This document shows, one piece after another, positions 32,005 to 43,220 of a stretch of 64,000 bases of DNA. Numbering within the stretch: the stretch's first letter is position 1; every line of letters starts with the position of its first letter. The stretch is taken from assembly GCA_030683605.1 (NCBI GenBank), contig JAUXPL010000032.1, forward strand, positions 22,092-86,091. Direction: 5' to 3'. This DNA is from Candidatus Altimarinota bacterium (GTDB lineage: Bacteria > Patescibacteriota > Gracilibacteria > BD1-5 > UBA6164). The notes under the pieces were generated by a model that ran no database searches, was not told where the DNA came from, and saw only the letters and a list, made by a program, of their open reading frames with translations. A program made the translations under genes and the position numbers.

Positions 32005-32862
32005 ATGTTTAATTCAAATGCACAAAGAAATACAATTTTAATGATAATAATAGTGTTATGTACTTTAACTATTATATCAACTAATTATATGTTTACACAA
32101 AGTATGGTTACTCAAATAAATGATAGTATAATGGAAAATGAATACAAAAAAATATGATGAAAAGAAAATTACATAATATTACAAGAAATTCAAAAAAGAG
32201 AAATATTATCTTATTTAGATAATATAAAAAATGAAAAACCTTGATTAATAAAAGAAATATTTGAAAAACAAAATAATAATAATTCAAACTTATTAGATCC
32301 TAGCATTATAGATGATTTAAAAAAAGATACCTATATTAAATGAAATACTTGAGCTGTAATTTCTGTTATAGAATTTTCAGATATGGAATGTACTTTTTGT
32401 AAATCTCAACATACAAGCTGAGTATATAATAATATTTTAGAAAAAAATGATGATAAAGTAAATTATATATTCAAAAATTTTCCACTACCAACTCATAAAA
32501 ATGCACAAAAAGAAGCAGAAGCAAGCAAGTGTGTAGAAAATATTGCAGGTTGAGAAAAATACTTAGAATATATAGGTAAAATATTTACAGAAACAAAATC
32601 TGGATGAGAATGATATAAAATAGAAAATTTATCAACTTTGGCAGAAAATATGTGAGTAGATAAGATAAAATTTAATGAGTGTTTTAATAATGGTATGACT
32701 AAAATTCAAGTAGAAAGAGAATTCGTACAATGAAGAATGTTATGAATTAAATCAGTACCAGCAAGTCTAATATTAAATAACATGACTTGAAAATATAAAA
32801 TAATATCAGAAGAATTGGATGAAAAAACTTTAGAAAATATGATTAATGAAATTATTAAATAA
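32005..32862 (+). CDS. DsbA/Thioredoxin_4-family thiol oxidoreductase
   Basis: A 285-residue membrane-anchored protein. An N-terminal TM helix (about 10-30) is followed by a coiled linker and a thioredoxin-like DsbA domain (from about 115): VISVIEFSDMECTFCKSQHT, active site CTFC; KNFPLPTHKNAQKEAEASKC; and the cis-Pro loop GIKSVPASLILNN. Such enzymes introduce or rearrange disulfides outside the membrane. It likely serves the Cys-containing surface proteins of this window. Closed by a strong terminator. Confidence 0.92.
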
Positions 32863-32898
32863 AAAACAAGTCTAGCAAATTAGCTGGACTTGTTTTTG
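32863..32898. terminator. Terminator between the DsbA-like and HIT genes
   Basis: AAACAAGTCTAGCAAATTAG then CTGGACTTGTTTTT; convergent genes share it and it overlaps the HIT stop codon. Confidence 0.85.
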
Positions 32899-33296
32899 AT
32901 TAAGAAATAATTTTCTCAATCAATTACTCTTGCACTAGGAATTCATCTCATATAATGATAATGAAGATGTTCTACTGATTTATTAGATTTTGACTGTCTA
33001 ATAAATGAAAAATAATCATCATATTTATAATATTCTTTTAAATATTTTTCTACTTCTAAAAAATCTAATAATTCTTCTTGATTTAATTCTACAGTAAATT
33101 CAATATGTCTTTTAGGAATAACTAATAGAGATCTATCATATTCAAAATATGGAAATTTATTAAATATAATAATCCAAAAGTCTGTAATATGTAATATTTC
33201 ATTTGTATTTGGCAAATTCTCACTACAAAAATAACAATTTTCTTTAGTGTTATAAGTCATATTTTTATCATATTCTTCTCTATTCTTGAACTGCAT
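32880..33296 (-). CDS. HIT-family nucleotide hydrolase
   Basis: A 138-residue histidine-triad protein: CYFCSEN near residue 21 (partial zinc site), FPYFEYDRSLLVIPKRHIEF, and the triad SVEHLHYHYMRG (H-x-H-x-H). HIT enzymes cleave nucleoside phosphoramidates or dinucleoside polyphosphates. The start ATG lies 17 bases inside the end of rsmE, so the two are co-translated. Confidence 0.88.
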
Positions 33297-34014
33297 ATTC
33301 TTTATTTTGAATTATAAAAAAGCTTGTTACTATTCCTGTAGTTTCTGTTCTTAATATTCTATCTCATAAATGTACTTTTTTTCAGAATATTTTTTTGAAA
33401 TCCTTCATTTCTAAATCACTGAATCATCATTCTGGTCATACAAATAAATTAATATTTTTATCAAAATCTAGTTTTAATTCCTTAAGTAAAGTAGATTCAT
33501 GACTAAATGTATGAAAAATAATATTTTGGTCATTTTTAAGTACTGAAAAATCAAACTTATCTAATATTACTAATTCTGGAACATAGTTTCTACCAGATTG
33601 TTCTACTGCTTCTATTATTATCTTATTTAATCTATCTATTTTATTATCACTTATTATTAATTTTTGGCTTCTTTCACTTCTATAAAATACAAAATTTCTA
33701 ATTCATACCTCTACTCATTTTTGGATTATATATTCTATTTTATCAAGCTTATTTGGAATAGATTGATACAAATTTAACTCAAAATCTATTTCAGTTTTTT
33801 TCTCATTTCTTCATATTTGATCCAAAACTATATCTTTTTTATTTATTTGTTTAATCTGAAAAATATAATCATAATTTTCTTCTCCATCAAAAAAAATTAT
33901 TTTTTCTCATATTTTTACTCTCAATACTTTAACAAGTTGATGAATCATTTCTTCATTAGTCAAAACAAATGTAAAATTTGTAGTATTTAAATCTGCTAAA
34001 AAAAATCTTTGCAT
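33280..34014 (-). CDS. rsmE: 16S rRNA (uridine(1498)-N3)-methyltransferase
   Basis: A 244-residue SPOUT methylase. The C-terminal knot shows FVGPEGGFSDLEMKDFKKIF followed by VHLGDRILRTETTGIVTSFF; the N-terminal PUA-like part has MQRFFLADLNTTNFTFVLTN. The three glycines of GPEGG are TGA. RsmE methylates U1498 in the decoding centre of 16S rRNA. Length is normal. Confidence 0.94.
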
Positions 34015-34039
34015 AAAATAGAATATAAAGAAATAAAAT

Positions 34040-34145
34040 TTACCTCACCTCAATCCTCTCCTTAGAGGAGAGGAAGCATAAGGAATAATTATTAAAAATC
34101 CTTTTATCCCCTCTCCTATAAGGAGAGGGCTAGGGTGAGGTCTTA
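34040..34145. repeat. Family C palindromic repeat (CCTCACC ... GGTGAGG)
   Basis: ACCTCACCTCAATCCTCTCC ... GGAGAGGGCTAGGGTGAGGT: about 100 bp with outer inverted ends and two inner CCTCTCC/GGAGAGG hairpins. Related copies at 57344-57470, 55880-56000, 50588-50636. Confidence 0.75.
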
Positions 34146-34151
34146 TAAAAA

Positions 34152-34178
34152 AAACTCAAGCGAAAACTTGAGTATTAT
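34152..34178 (-). terminator. Terminator after the 110-residue basic protein gene
   Basis: ACTCAAGCGAAAACTTGAGT hairpin with T-rich flank on the minus strand (TTTTTTTATAAG), just past the stop codon. Confidence 0.7.
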
Positions 34179-34179
34179 A

Positions 34180-34512
34180 TTATCTAGGCATTCCATAGAA
34201 ATCTAAACCTTTAGTATCTACCATAGATCATGTTAAGAAATTTTTCTTTTTACCTTTTACAAAAAAACCTCTTTCATCTATAATTCATTGCTCAATAAGT
34301 GTAGATGGATTTTTATTTGTAAGTTTTTTCTTTGGAAAATTTTTCTTATTTTCAAAATAATGTATTCTAGCTTTAAAACTTTGATTTTTTCTAGATTGTG
34401 GATTTTCATTACCTATATATACTTGAAAAGCAGCTTTTTTATTTTTTGCTAATTTTCTAGATGCAGCTTGTTTTTTTACAATGCTAGATTTTAACCCGTG
34501 ACTATTTGCCAT
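34180..34512 (-). CDS. Small basic protein, possibly RNA-binding
   Basis: A 110-residue very basic protein: MANSHGLKSSIVKKQAASRK, many K/R/N up to residue 75, then DERGFFVKGKKKNFLTGSMV and a DTKGLDFYGMPR ending. The composition suggests binding to rRNA or DNA, perhaps a ribosome-associated protein specific to this lineage. No family recognised. It is just downstream of the UGA-decoding tRNA on the same strand. Confidence 0.75.
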
Positions 34513-34631
34513 AATTCTATATTTTAGTATTTAAATGTTTTTTATATTATATTTATTTATTTCAAAAAATAAAGCCCAAAACTCATTTTTTAGATTATTT
34601 CTAAACGATAAGGTCTAAGCTATATTTTATA

Positions 34632-34710
34632 TGGAGCGGGGGACGAGGTTTGAACTCGCACACCCAAGGGTTGAAGCCTTAGTACACTCACTCTTTTATG
34701 TTACCCCCGC
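34632..34710 (-). tRNA. tRNA-Gly with anticodon UCA (decodes UGA)
   Basis: 79 nt with encoded CCA. Acceptor GCGGGGG/CCCCCGC, D stem ACAT/GTGT, anticodon stem CTAAGG/CCTTGG (6 bp) with loop CTTCAAC, giving anticodon UCA; T arm GCGAG-TTCAAAC-CTCGT. The discriminator is U73 and position 35 is C, both glycine identity elements, with a G1-C72, C2-G71, G3-C70 acceptor as in bacterial tRNA-Gly. Together with glycine-position TGA codons throughout the window, this is the tRNA that reads UGA as Gly. Confidence 0.95.
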
Positions 34711-34733
34711 ATACAATTTAAAATTGCAGGTGC

Positions 34734-34761
34734 ATTTTATTAATTTTATTTATTTAGTCAA
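34734..34761 (-). promoter_or_regulatory. Predicted promoter of tRNA-Gly(UCA)
   Basis: Minus-strand TTGACT (34761-34756), 16-base spacer, TAAAAT (34739-34734), 24 bases before the tRNA 5' end. Confidence 0.6.
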
Positions 34762-34823
34762 TTTTTTTTTGTTTTTTTTTATAAATATGTTAATATAAAT
34801 ACACTAATATATAAAAATTAATT

Positions 34824-35537
34824 ATGTTAAATATAGATTTCGAAAAAATATTCTCAAATTTTTACTTAGATATTACAAATAATATTGAATTTTATTTGCC
34901 AAAAATTATTTGAGCTTTAGCTATTTTATGAATATGAGCATTGATTTCAGTATTTATATATAAATTTGTAATGTATTTATTTAAAAAATTCAAAATTATA
35001 GAATTAATAGATAAATTGAATATTGATTTAAGTGATATAGTAGAAGATGATAAAAAAGAACAATATTTAAATAAACAAACAAACAAATTATCTGACAAAA
35101 TAAAAATAAATGAGATTACATCAAAAGCATTATCATATTATGTATTTTTAGTATTTTTTAGATTATCAATAGTAGCTATTTGAATAAAAGAAATAGAACA
35201 ATTTTTATGAGAATTACTTACATATTTACCAAGTCTATTTGTATGAATTATCATATGATTCTTTGGTATAAGATTTGCAAATTTCATATATGACTTAGTA
35301 TATCATGCACTGAATTTTAGCAAACAAAAAACTGCTAAAATAGTAGCAAGTTGAGCAAAAGTTGTAATATTATTTTTTACACTTATGATAGTACTAAGTA
35401 AAATAGGTATAGAAAATCAAATAACATATACAATTCTAATATGATTTGTATCAATGTTAACATTAGCTTGAGGTCTCGCATTTTGACTATGATGAAAAGA
35501 CTTAGCTCAAGATATTCTAGAAAGTTTTAAGAAATAA
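34824..35537 (+). CDS. CmpX/MscS-related membrane protein
   Basis: A 237-residue protein with about four TM helices (about 24-50, 98-116, 128-150, 170-190 and a final one near 200-218). The end FVSMLTLAGGLAFGLGGKDL then AQDIL is the conserved TM-helix repeat of CmpX/MscS-type small channels (GLAFGLGGRDLA). The beta domain of full MscS is missing. Likely role: mechanosensitive or osmotic-stress channel. Confidence 0.88.
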
Positions 35538-35573
35538 AAAGAACAGAGGACTTAAGTCCTCTGTTCTTTTTAT
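35536..35573. terminator. Bidirectional terminator
   Basis: AAAAAGAACAGAGGACTTAA then GTCCTCTGTTCTTTTT, shared by the convergent CmpX-like and SLH-protein genes. Confidence 0.9.
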
Positions 35574-37372
35574 TTTATTTGATAAAATTGTCATCTATTA
35601 TAAATATTTCTATTATCAGGAGAAACAATTGCTGGAAATATTAAATCACATTTTCTCAGTGTAGATACAAAATCCAATCTATAATCACAAGGACAAGAAT
35701 TACAAATTGCATTTCAAAATATTGCATTTCATCAACTATATTCACAACTACTAGATAAAATATTCGCCTCACATATATTATTAGAATTACAAAATGTTCA
35801 TTCTCTACATTTAATAGAATTATTACATTTTTCTTCTAATATTGGACATCATTTATTATCCTTACTCCCTGCAATAAGAGGACATAAATCTTTATCATCA
35901 AAAACTCAATCATTATCAGAATCAATTATTTTATTTGATATTGATGTAACATTTACAGATAAAGTAGAGGATGTGAATATACCATTTTTATCAGTTACAA
36001 TTAGCTTCAAGTTATATATTCACAATTGTTTATAAAGATTACTCGTATCTTTTCAATATCAAGAATTTCAATCTCAAAAATCCCAAAAATATGAATAAGG
36101 TCATTCTCATCAACTAACAATTCAAGAATAATCTATTAATAATGGTCATTCACCTGTTATTTTTGAAGCAATAATATCTGATTGTAAGTTATATTTATTA
36201 GAATTATTGTTAATATTACTATCAGACGGTATTTTTCAATTATTAACAAAAAAAGTATTATAAATTTCTGAAGTATTTCAACAAGAATCAATAACTCTCA
36301 AAAATATTTTCCATTCTCAACTATACAAGAATTTATGATTATCTATATATTTTCAATATTTCTTTATTTCTTCTCATGTAGAATTATTATAAAACCTCCA
36401 TATGTATCAATCTGGTTCATTAATTCATTTATCACATTTAGTAATAGTATTTAGTGTAAAATCATAAGTATTATCTAAATCATTCAAATCAGAATACTTA
36501 CAATTTGTTTTATTGCTATCACAAGATTTATTATAAACAATAATATCAATTGGTAGTTTATTATCCGATTTTTGACTACAAGAATTCGCCTTTAAGGCTA
36601 CAAAAGCAATTCTTAAAAATTCTTCTTTTGAAATAGTTTGTTTTGGTCTAATTTTTCAATCAGTTAATTCTAATAACTTATATTTTTTAATACTTCAATT
36701 TTTATCTACATCAATAATCTCATATTCAAGAGCTTTTTGGAAATCTGGGTAAAAACTATAAACACTTCCATCTATATTTTTAGGACTTACATCTGTTGAT
36801 AATTTTTTTGTTATTTTTCAATTAATTATATTTTGTCTAATTTGATCAGCTTCTTTATTAGACAAAATTCCTGAAGCTTTAAGTATAATTGACAATGCTT
36901 CTTCCAAAACTATTGTATTATTAGGACAAAAAGGTTTTTCTCATATTTTAATAGTTCAATCTTCACATTTTGATCATTGATGATATCAACTCAAAAATGA
37001 ATTATTAGTAGAATCTGCTATACAATAAAAATATTTATTAGATTGATTTATATCATAAAATACTAATTTGTTTTCATACTTATTTACTAAATCATATGAA
37101 GTATTTGGCTGTATACATTTTTTACAAGTTACTTCTCATAATATTCATACAAATTCGTCACGATTTAACAATTCATTTGGATTAAATTTACCATTTTTAT
37201 CTGGAAATATCATTCCTTTATCATACAAAGTTTGTAATTCATTTAGATATTTATAATTTGAATTTATATCTGAAAACACATCTTGAACAGGAATAGAATA
37301 TGCTCAAAAAACAGTTTGTGAATACAAACTAGTTATCAATACAAAAAATGTAAGTATTATTTTTTTTAGCAT
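35570..37372 (-). CDS. Surface protein with SLH-like, PKD and thrombospondin-3 segments
   Basis: A 600-residue exported protein. Signal peptide about 1-23 (cleavage after VFGA). SLH-like repeats: VFSDINSNYKYLNELQTLYD then KGMIFPDKNGKFNPNELLNR (about 31-75), a second degenerate unit around 140-180 and a third about 215-260. A PKD-like fold near 430 (SYFGDFGDGNSG). A calcium-binding thrombospondin-3 type stretch DSDNDGVFDDKDLCPLIAGS (about 500), then a Cys-rich region (about 515-570). SLH repeats usually anchor to the cell wall. Together with the PKD giant it is a candidate contact protein. Confidence 0.85.
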
Positions 37373-37439
37373 AGAAAGAAGTTAAAAGTAATTCCCACAT
37401 TAAGAGTATTAACATTACGTAAAAGAATTAAGTACTTAG

Positions 37440-37490
37440 GTTTTACCCCTACCCCCTGCGGGTACTTCCCCTGGAAGGGGCAGAAAATAA
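37440..37490. repeat. Diverged family B repeat
   Basis: ACCCCTACCCCCTGCGGGTA then CTTCCCCTGGAAGGGGCAG, a variant of the CCCTCCCCCTACGGGTACTC element, between the SLH-protein gene and the SpoU gene. Confidence 0.7.
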
Positions 37491-37495
37491 AGAAA

Positions 37496-37942
37496 TTAAA
37501 CTGCATACATAACTATTCATGCAGCAACAGATACATTTAGTGATTCTTTTTGTCATCTCATAGGTATAATAACTATTTCGTCTGATATGTCTAGTAATTT
37601 TTGATTTACTCATGATACCTCATTTCACATTATTAGGCACACATTTTGTTCATTTTTGTTGAATAATTCTCTATAATCTATACTTCTTTTATCTAGTTCT
37701 ACACTATATATTTTGTATCAATCTTGTTTCAATTTAGCCACTATTTCAAATGGGTCTCTATAATATTCCCAATCTATCCAATTTTGAGCACCAAGAGCAG
37801 TTTTACTTATATCACTTCTAGGAGGAGTCGGACAATGTCATGTTAATATCACTTTTTCAAATCCAGCTCAATCACAATTTCTAAATATAGCACCTACATT
37901 TTGCATGCTACGAATAGAGTCTAATAGAATAATTTTTGACAC
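37496..37942 (-). CDS. SpoU/TrmH-family RNA 2'-O-methyltransferase
   Basis: A 148-residue SPOUT methylase of the SpoU type: ILLDSIRSMQNVGAIFRNCD (motif 1, NVGAIFRN), CLIMGNEVSGVNQKLLD (motif 2) and IIPMRGQKESLNVSVAAGIV (motif 3). It lacks the N-terminal substrate-binding domain, as TrmL-like proteins do. The start is assigned to GTG because no ATG precedes motif 1 in frame. Target (tRNA or rRNA) unknown. Confidence 0.9.
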
Positions 37943-38044
37943 AAATTTATAATTAATAAATATTTATGAAAATATAGCTATTTTTATGATTTTTTCAAGG
38001 AGAATTTATTTTTTGATTATATAGAAGGATTTAGATTTAGTCAT

Positions 38045-38227
38045 TTATTTCTTTATTACTATATAATTACTAAAATTATTTATTTTTGTTGTTAAATATA
38101 TAGATTTAACTTTATCTTTCTCACTCTTCCCCAAAATATAATTCTGTGAATTCAAAAAATTGCTACTATATTTATTTAGTAACTTATTTTGAGGTTCTGG
38201 TGAATTTAAACTTTGTGATTTTTGCAT
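38045..38227 (-). CDS. Possible 60-residue protein
   Basis: An open frame starting MQKSQSLNSPEPQNKLLNKY, K/N/S-rich, with no TGA and no recognised motif. It lies between two clearly coding genes and does not overlap either. The absence of similarity to anything I know and its low complexity keep the call weak. Confidence 0.35.
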   Translation of the reverse strand: MQKSQSLNSPEPQNKLLNKYSSNFLNSQNYILGKSEKDKVKSIYLTTKINNFSNYIVIKK

Positions 38228-38354
38228 TATTTTTAATATAAATTTATATATTCTTACAAATATATTAACACATTATTTTTTTAGATACAAAATTTTTTCT
38301 TTTTAAATAAAAATATGATATAATAAATAAAATAAATAATTTATAATTAAATTA

Positions 38355-40796
38355 ATGATGAATAATTTTTTAATATCATTTTTTAGTATACTTATATTAT
38401 GAGCTTTGGTATTCATAATTTATAGAATATTCAAGAAAAAAGCTGATTACAAAAGAACTCTTGATTTAACATTTTTGAAAATCACACTACCAAAAAAAGA
38501 TAGTGATTTGGATGAAAAAAAAGAAACTACAAAAGACTTCAAAGAAATGATTTGACTTATGGAGCAACTTTTTGCTTCATTAAAATCTATTTATTCTAGA
38601 AAAATACTGAAAAAAATCTTAGGTCAAGATTTACTAAGTTTTGAATATATTGCTCATGAAAATGAAATATTTTTCTATATAGTTACACCAAAAAACTATA
38701 AACATCTAATAGAAAAACAAGTAAATTGATTTTATACTGATGCGATTATAGAAGAAACAACAGAAGTAAACATATTTAAAAATAGAAAATATGTAGAAGC
38801 AACATATTTAAATACTTCTAAAGAGTTTTTCTTCCCTATAAAAACATACTTGAAATTGGAATCAGATCCTATTAACAATATAACAAATGCATTTTCAAAA
38901 TTGGAAGACGATGAATCTGCAGTGATACAAATACTTGTAAGACCGATTCCTGATGATTGGCAATGAGATTGTAGTAAAGCTAGTTCCAATATAATGAAAT
39001 GAAAAAATACTTGGTTTACACTTAATCCATTTAAAATATTTGTTTGATTAATGGAAATGTTTTTTATGTCATGAGAAAAAGATGGTAAAACTTGAATGGA
39101 AAATACAACATCAGCACTTACTCAAGATAGAGCCAAAACAGTTGACGAAAAATGAGATAAAACAGGATTTGAAACAGTTATAAGAATAATTGCTACAGGT
39201 AATAACAAAACTATGGTTCAAACTGAACTAACAAATATAATTTCTGCATTTACACAATTTTCTTATCCAGATTTCAATAAATTTAGTAATACAATTCATC
39301 ATAATAAAGAAAAGTTGATAAAAAATTATATCTATAGATTTTTTAAAAAACCTTATTATTTAAAAAAAATGATTTTAAATACTGAAGAATTATCTTCAAT
39401 ATTTCATTTTCCTCATAAAAGATATAACAATACACCTGAAATAAAATGGCAAAATTTTAAAATAGTAAAAGTACCAGCAAATATACCTAAAGAATGATTA
39501 TTACTAGGTCATAATATTTATAGATGAGTAAAAAAAGAAATCAGGATAAAAACAGAAGATAGATTTAGACATTTTTATGTTATTTGACAAACTGGTACTG
39601 GTAAATCTAGTATTTTACAAGTAATGGCAAGACAAGACTTTATAAACTGAGAATGAATCTGTGTTATAGATCCTCATGGAGATTTGGCGCGTGATTTGAT
39701 GCCTTTTATACCTAGAGAAAGAGCTGATGATGTAATTATCTTTGATCCTTCAGATCTAGATAGACCATTATGATTAAATCTACTAGAAGCTGACTCTGAT
39801 GAAGAAAAAGAATTAGTTGCTATGGATGCACTAAATATCATGATAAAATTATTTGGTAATGAAATATTTGGTCCTAGGATACAAGACTATTTTAGAAATG
39901 CAGTACTTACTCTTATGGATTATCCTCAATGATGAGCTATTACTGATGTAGTTAGACTATTTACTGATGTAGATTTTCAAAAAGACAGAGTTAGATATGT
40001 AAAAAATCCTATAGTAAAAAACTGGTGGGAAAAAACTTATGCATCAATGTGAGATAGAGAAAAAGCTGAAATTATTCCTTATTTTGCTGCTAAATTTGGT
40101 CAATTTACGACTAATAAAATGATGAGAAATATTATTTGACAAGTAAAAAGTAGTTTTGATATACTTGATATAATGCAAAATAAAAAAATATTACTAGTAA
40201 ATTTGAGTAAATGAAGACTTGGAGATTTGAACTCAAAATTATTAGGTATGATATTAGTATCAAAAATACAAATGGCTGCTATGAGAAGAGATAAAATAGT
40301 AAAAGAAGATAGATCAGATTTTTTCTTATATATTGATGAATTCCAAAACTATGTAACTGATTCTATTGAATCAATATTATCTGAAGCCAGAAAATATAGA
40401 TTGTCTCTGAATATTGCACATCAATATTTATGACAATTAGAACAAAGTGATGCTTTGACTAAATCTAGTTTGAATTTGAAGCATGCAATATTTTGAAATG
40501 TGTGAACTGTTATGAGTTACAAAATTTGACCAGATGATTGAGAATTTATGGCTAAATATTTTGCTCCTACTTTTTCTGATCAAGACCTAGTTAATATGGA
40601 CAAATTTAAAGCTACAATGAAACTATCAATTGACACACAACCATCAACTCCTTTTTCTATAATTCCTCTAAATCCATACTTAGAAAAATGAGAAGAAAAA
40701 TTAGCTAAAGCATATGTAGAATTATCTAGACTTAAATATGGTCGCGATAAAGATTTTGTAAGTAAAGAAATAGAATATAGAATATGAAGTAGATAA
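38355..40796 (+). CDS. VirD4/TraG-like type IV secretion ATPase family protein
   Basis: An 813-residue membrane-anchored ATPase. TM helix at about 5-24, a 370-residue N-terminal region, then the motor: FYVIGQTGTGKSSILQVMAR (Walker A, about 413), ICVIDPHGDLARDL, IIFDPSDLDRPLGLNLLE, Walker B-type FFLYIDEFQNYVTDSI and an AHQYLGQL arginine-finger-side motif. It matches the 'type IV secretion DNA-binding domain' family common in candidate phyla radiation genomes. No other T4SS genes are in the window, so it may move DNA or protein alone or with pili elsewhere. Confidence 0.9.
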
Positions 40797-40828
40797 AAAA
40801 TGAAACAAATATTTGTTTCATTTTTTTG
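40797..40828 (+). terminator. Terminator of the VirD4-like gene
   Basis: AAATGAAACAAATATTTGTT then TCATTTTTTT hairpin directly after the stop. Confidence 0.85.
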
Positions 40829-40906
40829 TTGTAATTTTTCACTCTTTACAAATCAAGCTAATTCAATAAAATACTAAAAGATTTTATAACTTAACAAATA
40901 TTATTA

Positions 40907-42007
40907 ATGGACTTATATAGCATTTTAGAATTAGATAAATCGGCAAGCAAAGAAGATATTAAAAAAGCTTATAGAAAACTAGCGATGCAATATCATCCTG
41001 ATAGAAACGCTTGAGATAAAGCAGCAGAAGAAAAATTTAAACAAATAAATGAAGCATACTCTACACTTTCAGATGATACTAAAAGACAACAATACGATAT
41101 GTTTGGTAAAGCTGGATGAGCATCTTGAAATCCTTTTTGAGGATGATTCAGTTGATGAGTAGATGTAGATTTGTGAGATATATTTGAATCGTTTTTTGGT
41201 GGATGATTCGGTGGTAAATCTAGAAAAAGAAGTACAAATTATGCATGAGAAGATATAGAAACTACAATAAAAATTGATTTAAAAACTAGTATTTATTGAG
41301 GTAAAGAAAAGATTAAATTCAATAAAAAAGAAACATGTGTAACTTGTGATTGAGAATGATGAAAATGAAAAACTACATGTAGTAAATGTAATGGTAGATG
41401 ACAAATAACTTATACTACTCAAAGCATGTTTTGAACTATTCAACAAACAGGTACTTGTGATGTTTGTAGTGGTAGCTGAGAAGTATTTAGCGAGGTATGT
41501 AGTAATTGTCATGGTGAAAAAAGAAAATTAGTAAAAAAAGAAATAGAAATAGATATTCCAGCATGAATAGATGATGGAATGATTATAAAAATAACATGAG
41601 AATGAAATAACTGAGTAGGAACAAAACAAAATTGAGATTTATATGTAAGATTTAGTGTAGAATTAGAAGATAAATGACTTAAAAGAGAAAGAGTAAATCT
41701 GTATTATGAATTGGAAATAGATGTAATAGAAGCAATACTTTGAACTAAAAAAGAAATAAATATTCCAGTAATTTGAAAAAGAAATATAGAAATAAAAGCT
41801 GGTACACAAGCTGACACTATTATAAAAATATCTAATGATTGAGTAAAACACATAGATAGTGATTCAAAGTGAGACTTATTCATTAATCTATCCTTAAAAA
41901 TACCTAAAAAATTAAGTAAAACAGAAAGAGAAAATTATGAAAAAATTGCAAAAGAAAAAAAATTAAATGTAAATAAAGGGTGAGTTTTTGAAAAAATATT
42001 TGGATAA
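40907..42007 (+). CDS. dnaJ: Chaperone protein DnaJ
   Basis: A 366-residue type I Hsp40, partner of DnaK. J domain 1-65 with QYHPDRN (HPD motif); Gly/Phe region (about 70-105) whose glycines are mostly TGA; zinc domain with CVTCDGEG, CSKCNGRG, CDVCSGSG and CSNCHGEK (the last motif lacks its final Gly); then two substrate-binding beta domains ([18 protein letters not shown]). TGA falls exactly at invariant glycines of CxxCxGxG, the clearest internal proof of the recoding in this window. Confidence 0.97.
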
Positions 42008-42080
42008 TATATGAAACAATCTCTCAGACAACTTATCTAGCTTAAGCAAGAAAAGTATTACTATTTATTTATCATTTAAT

Positions 42081-43133
42081 ATGAATAATCCAAATAAAAT
42101 ATTCTCTTTTGTATTTATAATATTATTTTTAATAGTATTTTCTTTCTATAATTTTGAAGAATATAAATCTTTTCATCAAGATAAATTAAATACGGAAAAA
42201 AATGAAAAAACACTGAAACAAGAATTAATTAATTTTGATTTAGAAGAATTAAAAGAATTAAGTGATGTAAAATTTTATTATACACCTAATAAAGATTTAC
42301 TAAATAATATTGTTGAGCTTATAAATAATGCAAAAGAAAATATATATTTGGAGACTTATATGTTAACTGAAAAAAGAATTCAAGAAGCATTGATAAAAGC
42401 AAAAAAAAGAGAGATATCTATAAAAATTATATTAGAAAAATCTCCATACAAAGCAAGTAATATAAATAATTCCGCTTATAATAATATGGAAAAAAACTGA
42501 ATAGAAATCCAATGGTCAAACAAAGATAACTATTCATTAAATCATTCAAAAGTATTGATAATTGATAATTTATCAATTATTTCCTCTGGAAATTTTACTT
42601 ATTCTACTTTTACTCAAAATAGAGATTTTTTCATTTTTACATATGATACTAATATAAATAAGTCTTTGGTACAAAATTTTAATAATGATTTTTTGTGAAT
42701 AAAAACTGATATATTCAATGATAATCTTGTTTTTAGTCCAAAAACGTCTAGAATAAAATTTAATAAATTATTTGATAAAGCAGAAAATAATATAAAAATG
42801 TATTTTCAATACATGTTAGATGATGAATTCGTTAATAAATTAATTGATATTAAAAAAATTAAAAAAATAGATATATGAATTATTTTAGCTGACACAGCTT
42901 TAAGTAATGAAAACACTATAAAATTAGAAAACAATTGAATAAAAATAGAATTTATAAAAAAGCCAAAAATTCATGCAAAAGCAATATTAATAGATGATAA
43001 ATATTTATATGTATGAAGTATTAATATGTCTGATAATTCAATAGACAAAAACAGAGAAATATGAATTTTATTAAAAGAAAAAAATATAATTAAAGAATTT
43101 ATAGATATTTATAATTCTGATACAAATAATTAA
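42081..43133 (+). CDS. Phospholipase D-family protein
   Basis: A 350-residue membrane-anchored or exported protein. Signal anchor about 8-26, then two PLD half-domains: SLNHSKVLIIDNLSIISSGN (about 163, HSK with D and S-G-N) and KIHAKAILIDDKYLYVGSIN (about 298, HxKx4D). Family members hydrolyse phosphodiester bonds in lipids or nucleic acids. Extracytoplasmic location would suit lipid remodelling, nucleic-acid uptake or attack on a neighbour cell (inference). ATG start lacks a Shine-Dalgarno site. Confidence 0.9.
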
Positions 43134-43220
43134 TTTTAGTATTATAAAATCATTGCAAAAATATGATTTGAATATATAATCATTAGGATTTTTAATCTCT
43201 TATTTTCTAATATATAAAAA

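Noticed and set aside
38355..40796. Full type IV secretion locus
   Set aside because: Only the VirD4-like ATPase is present; no VirB4, VirB6 or relaxase gene is seen nearby.
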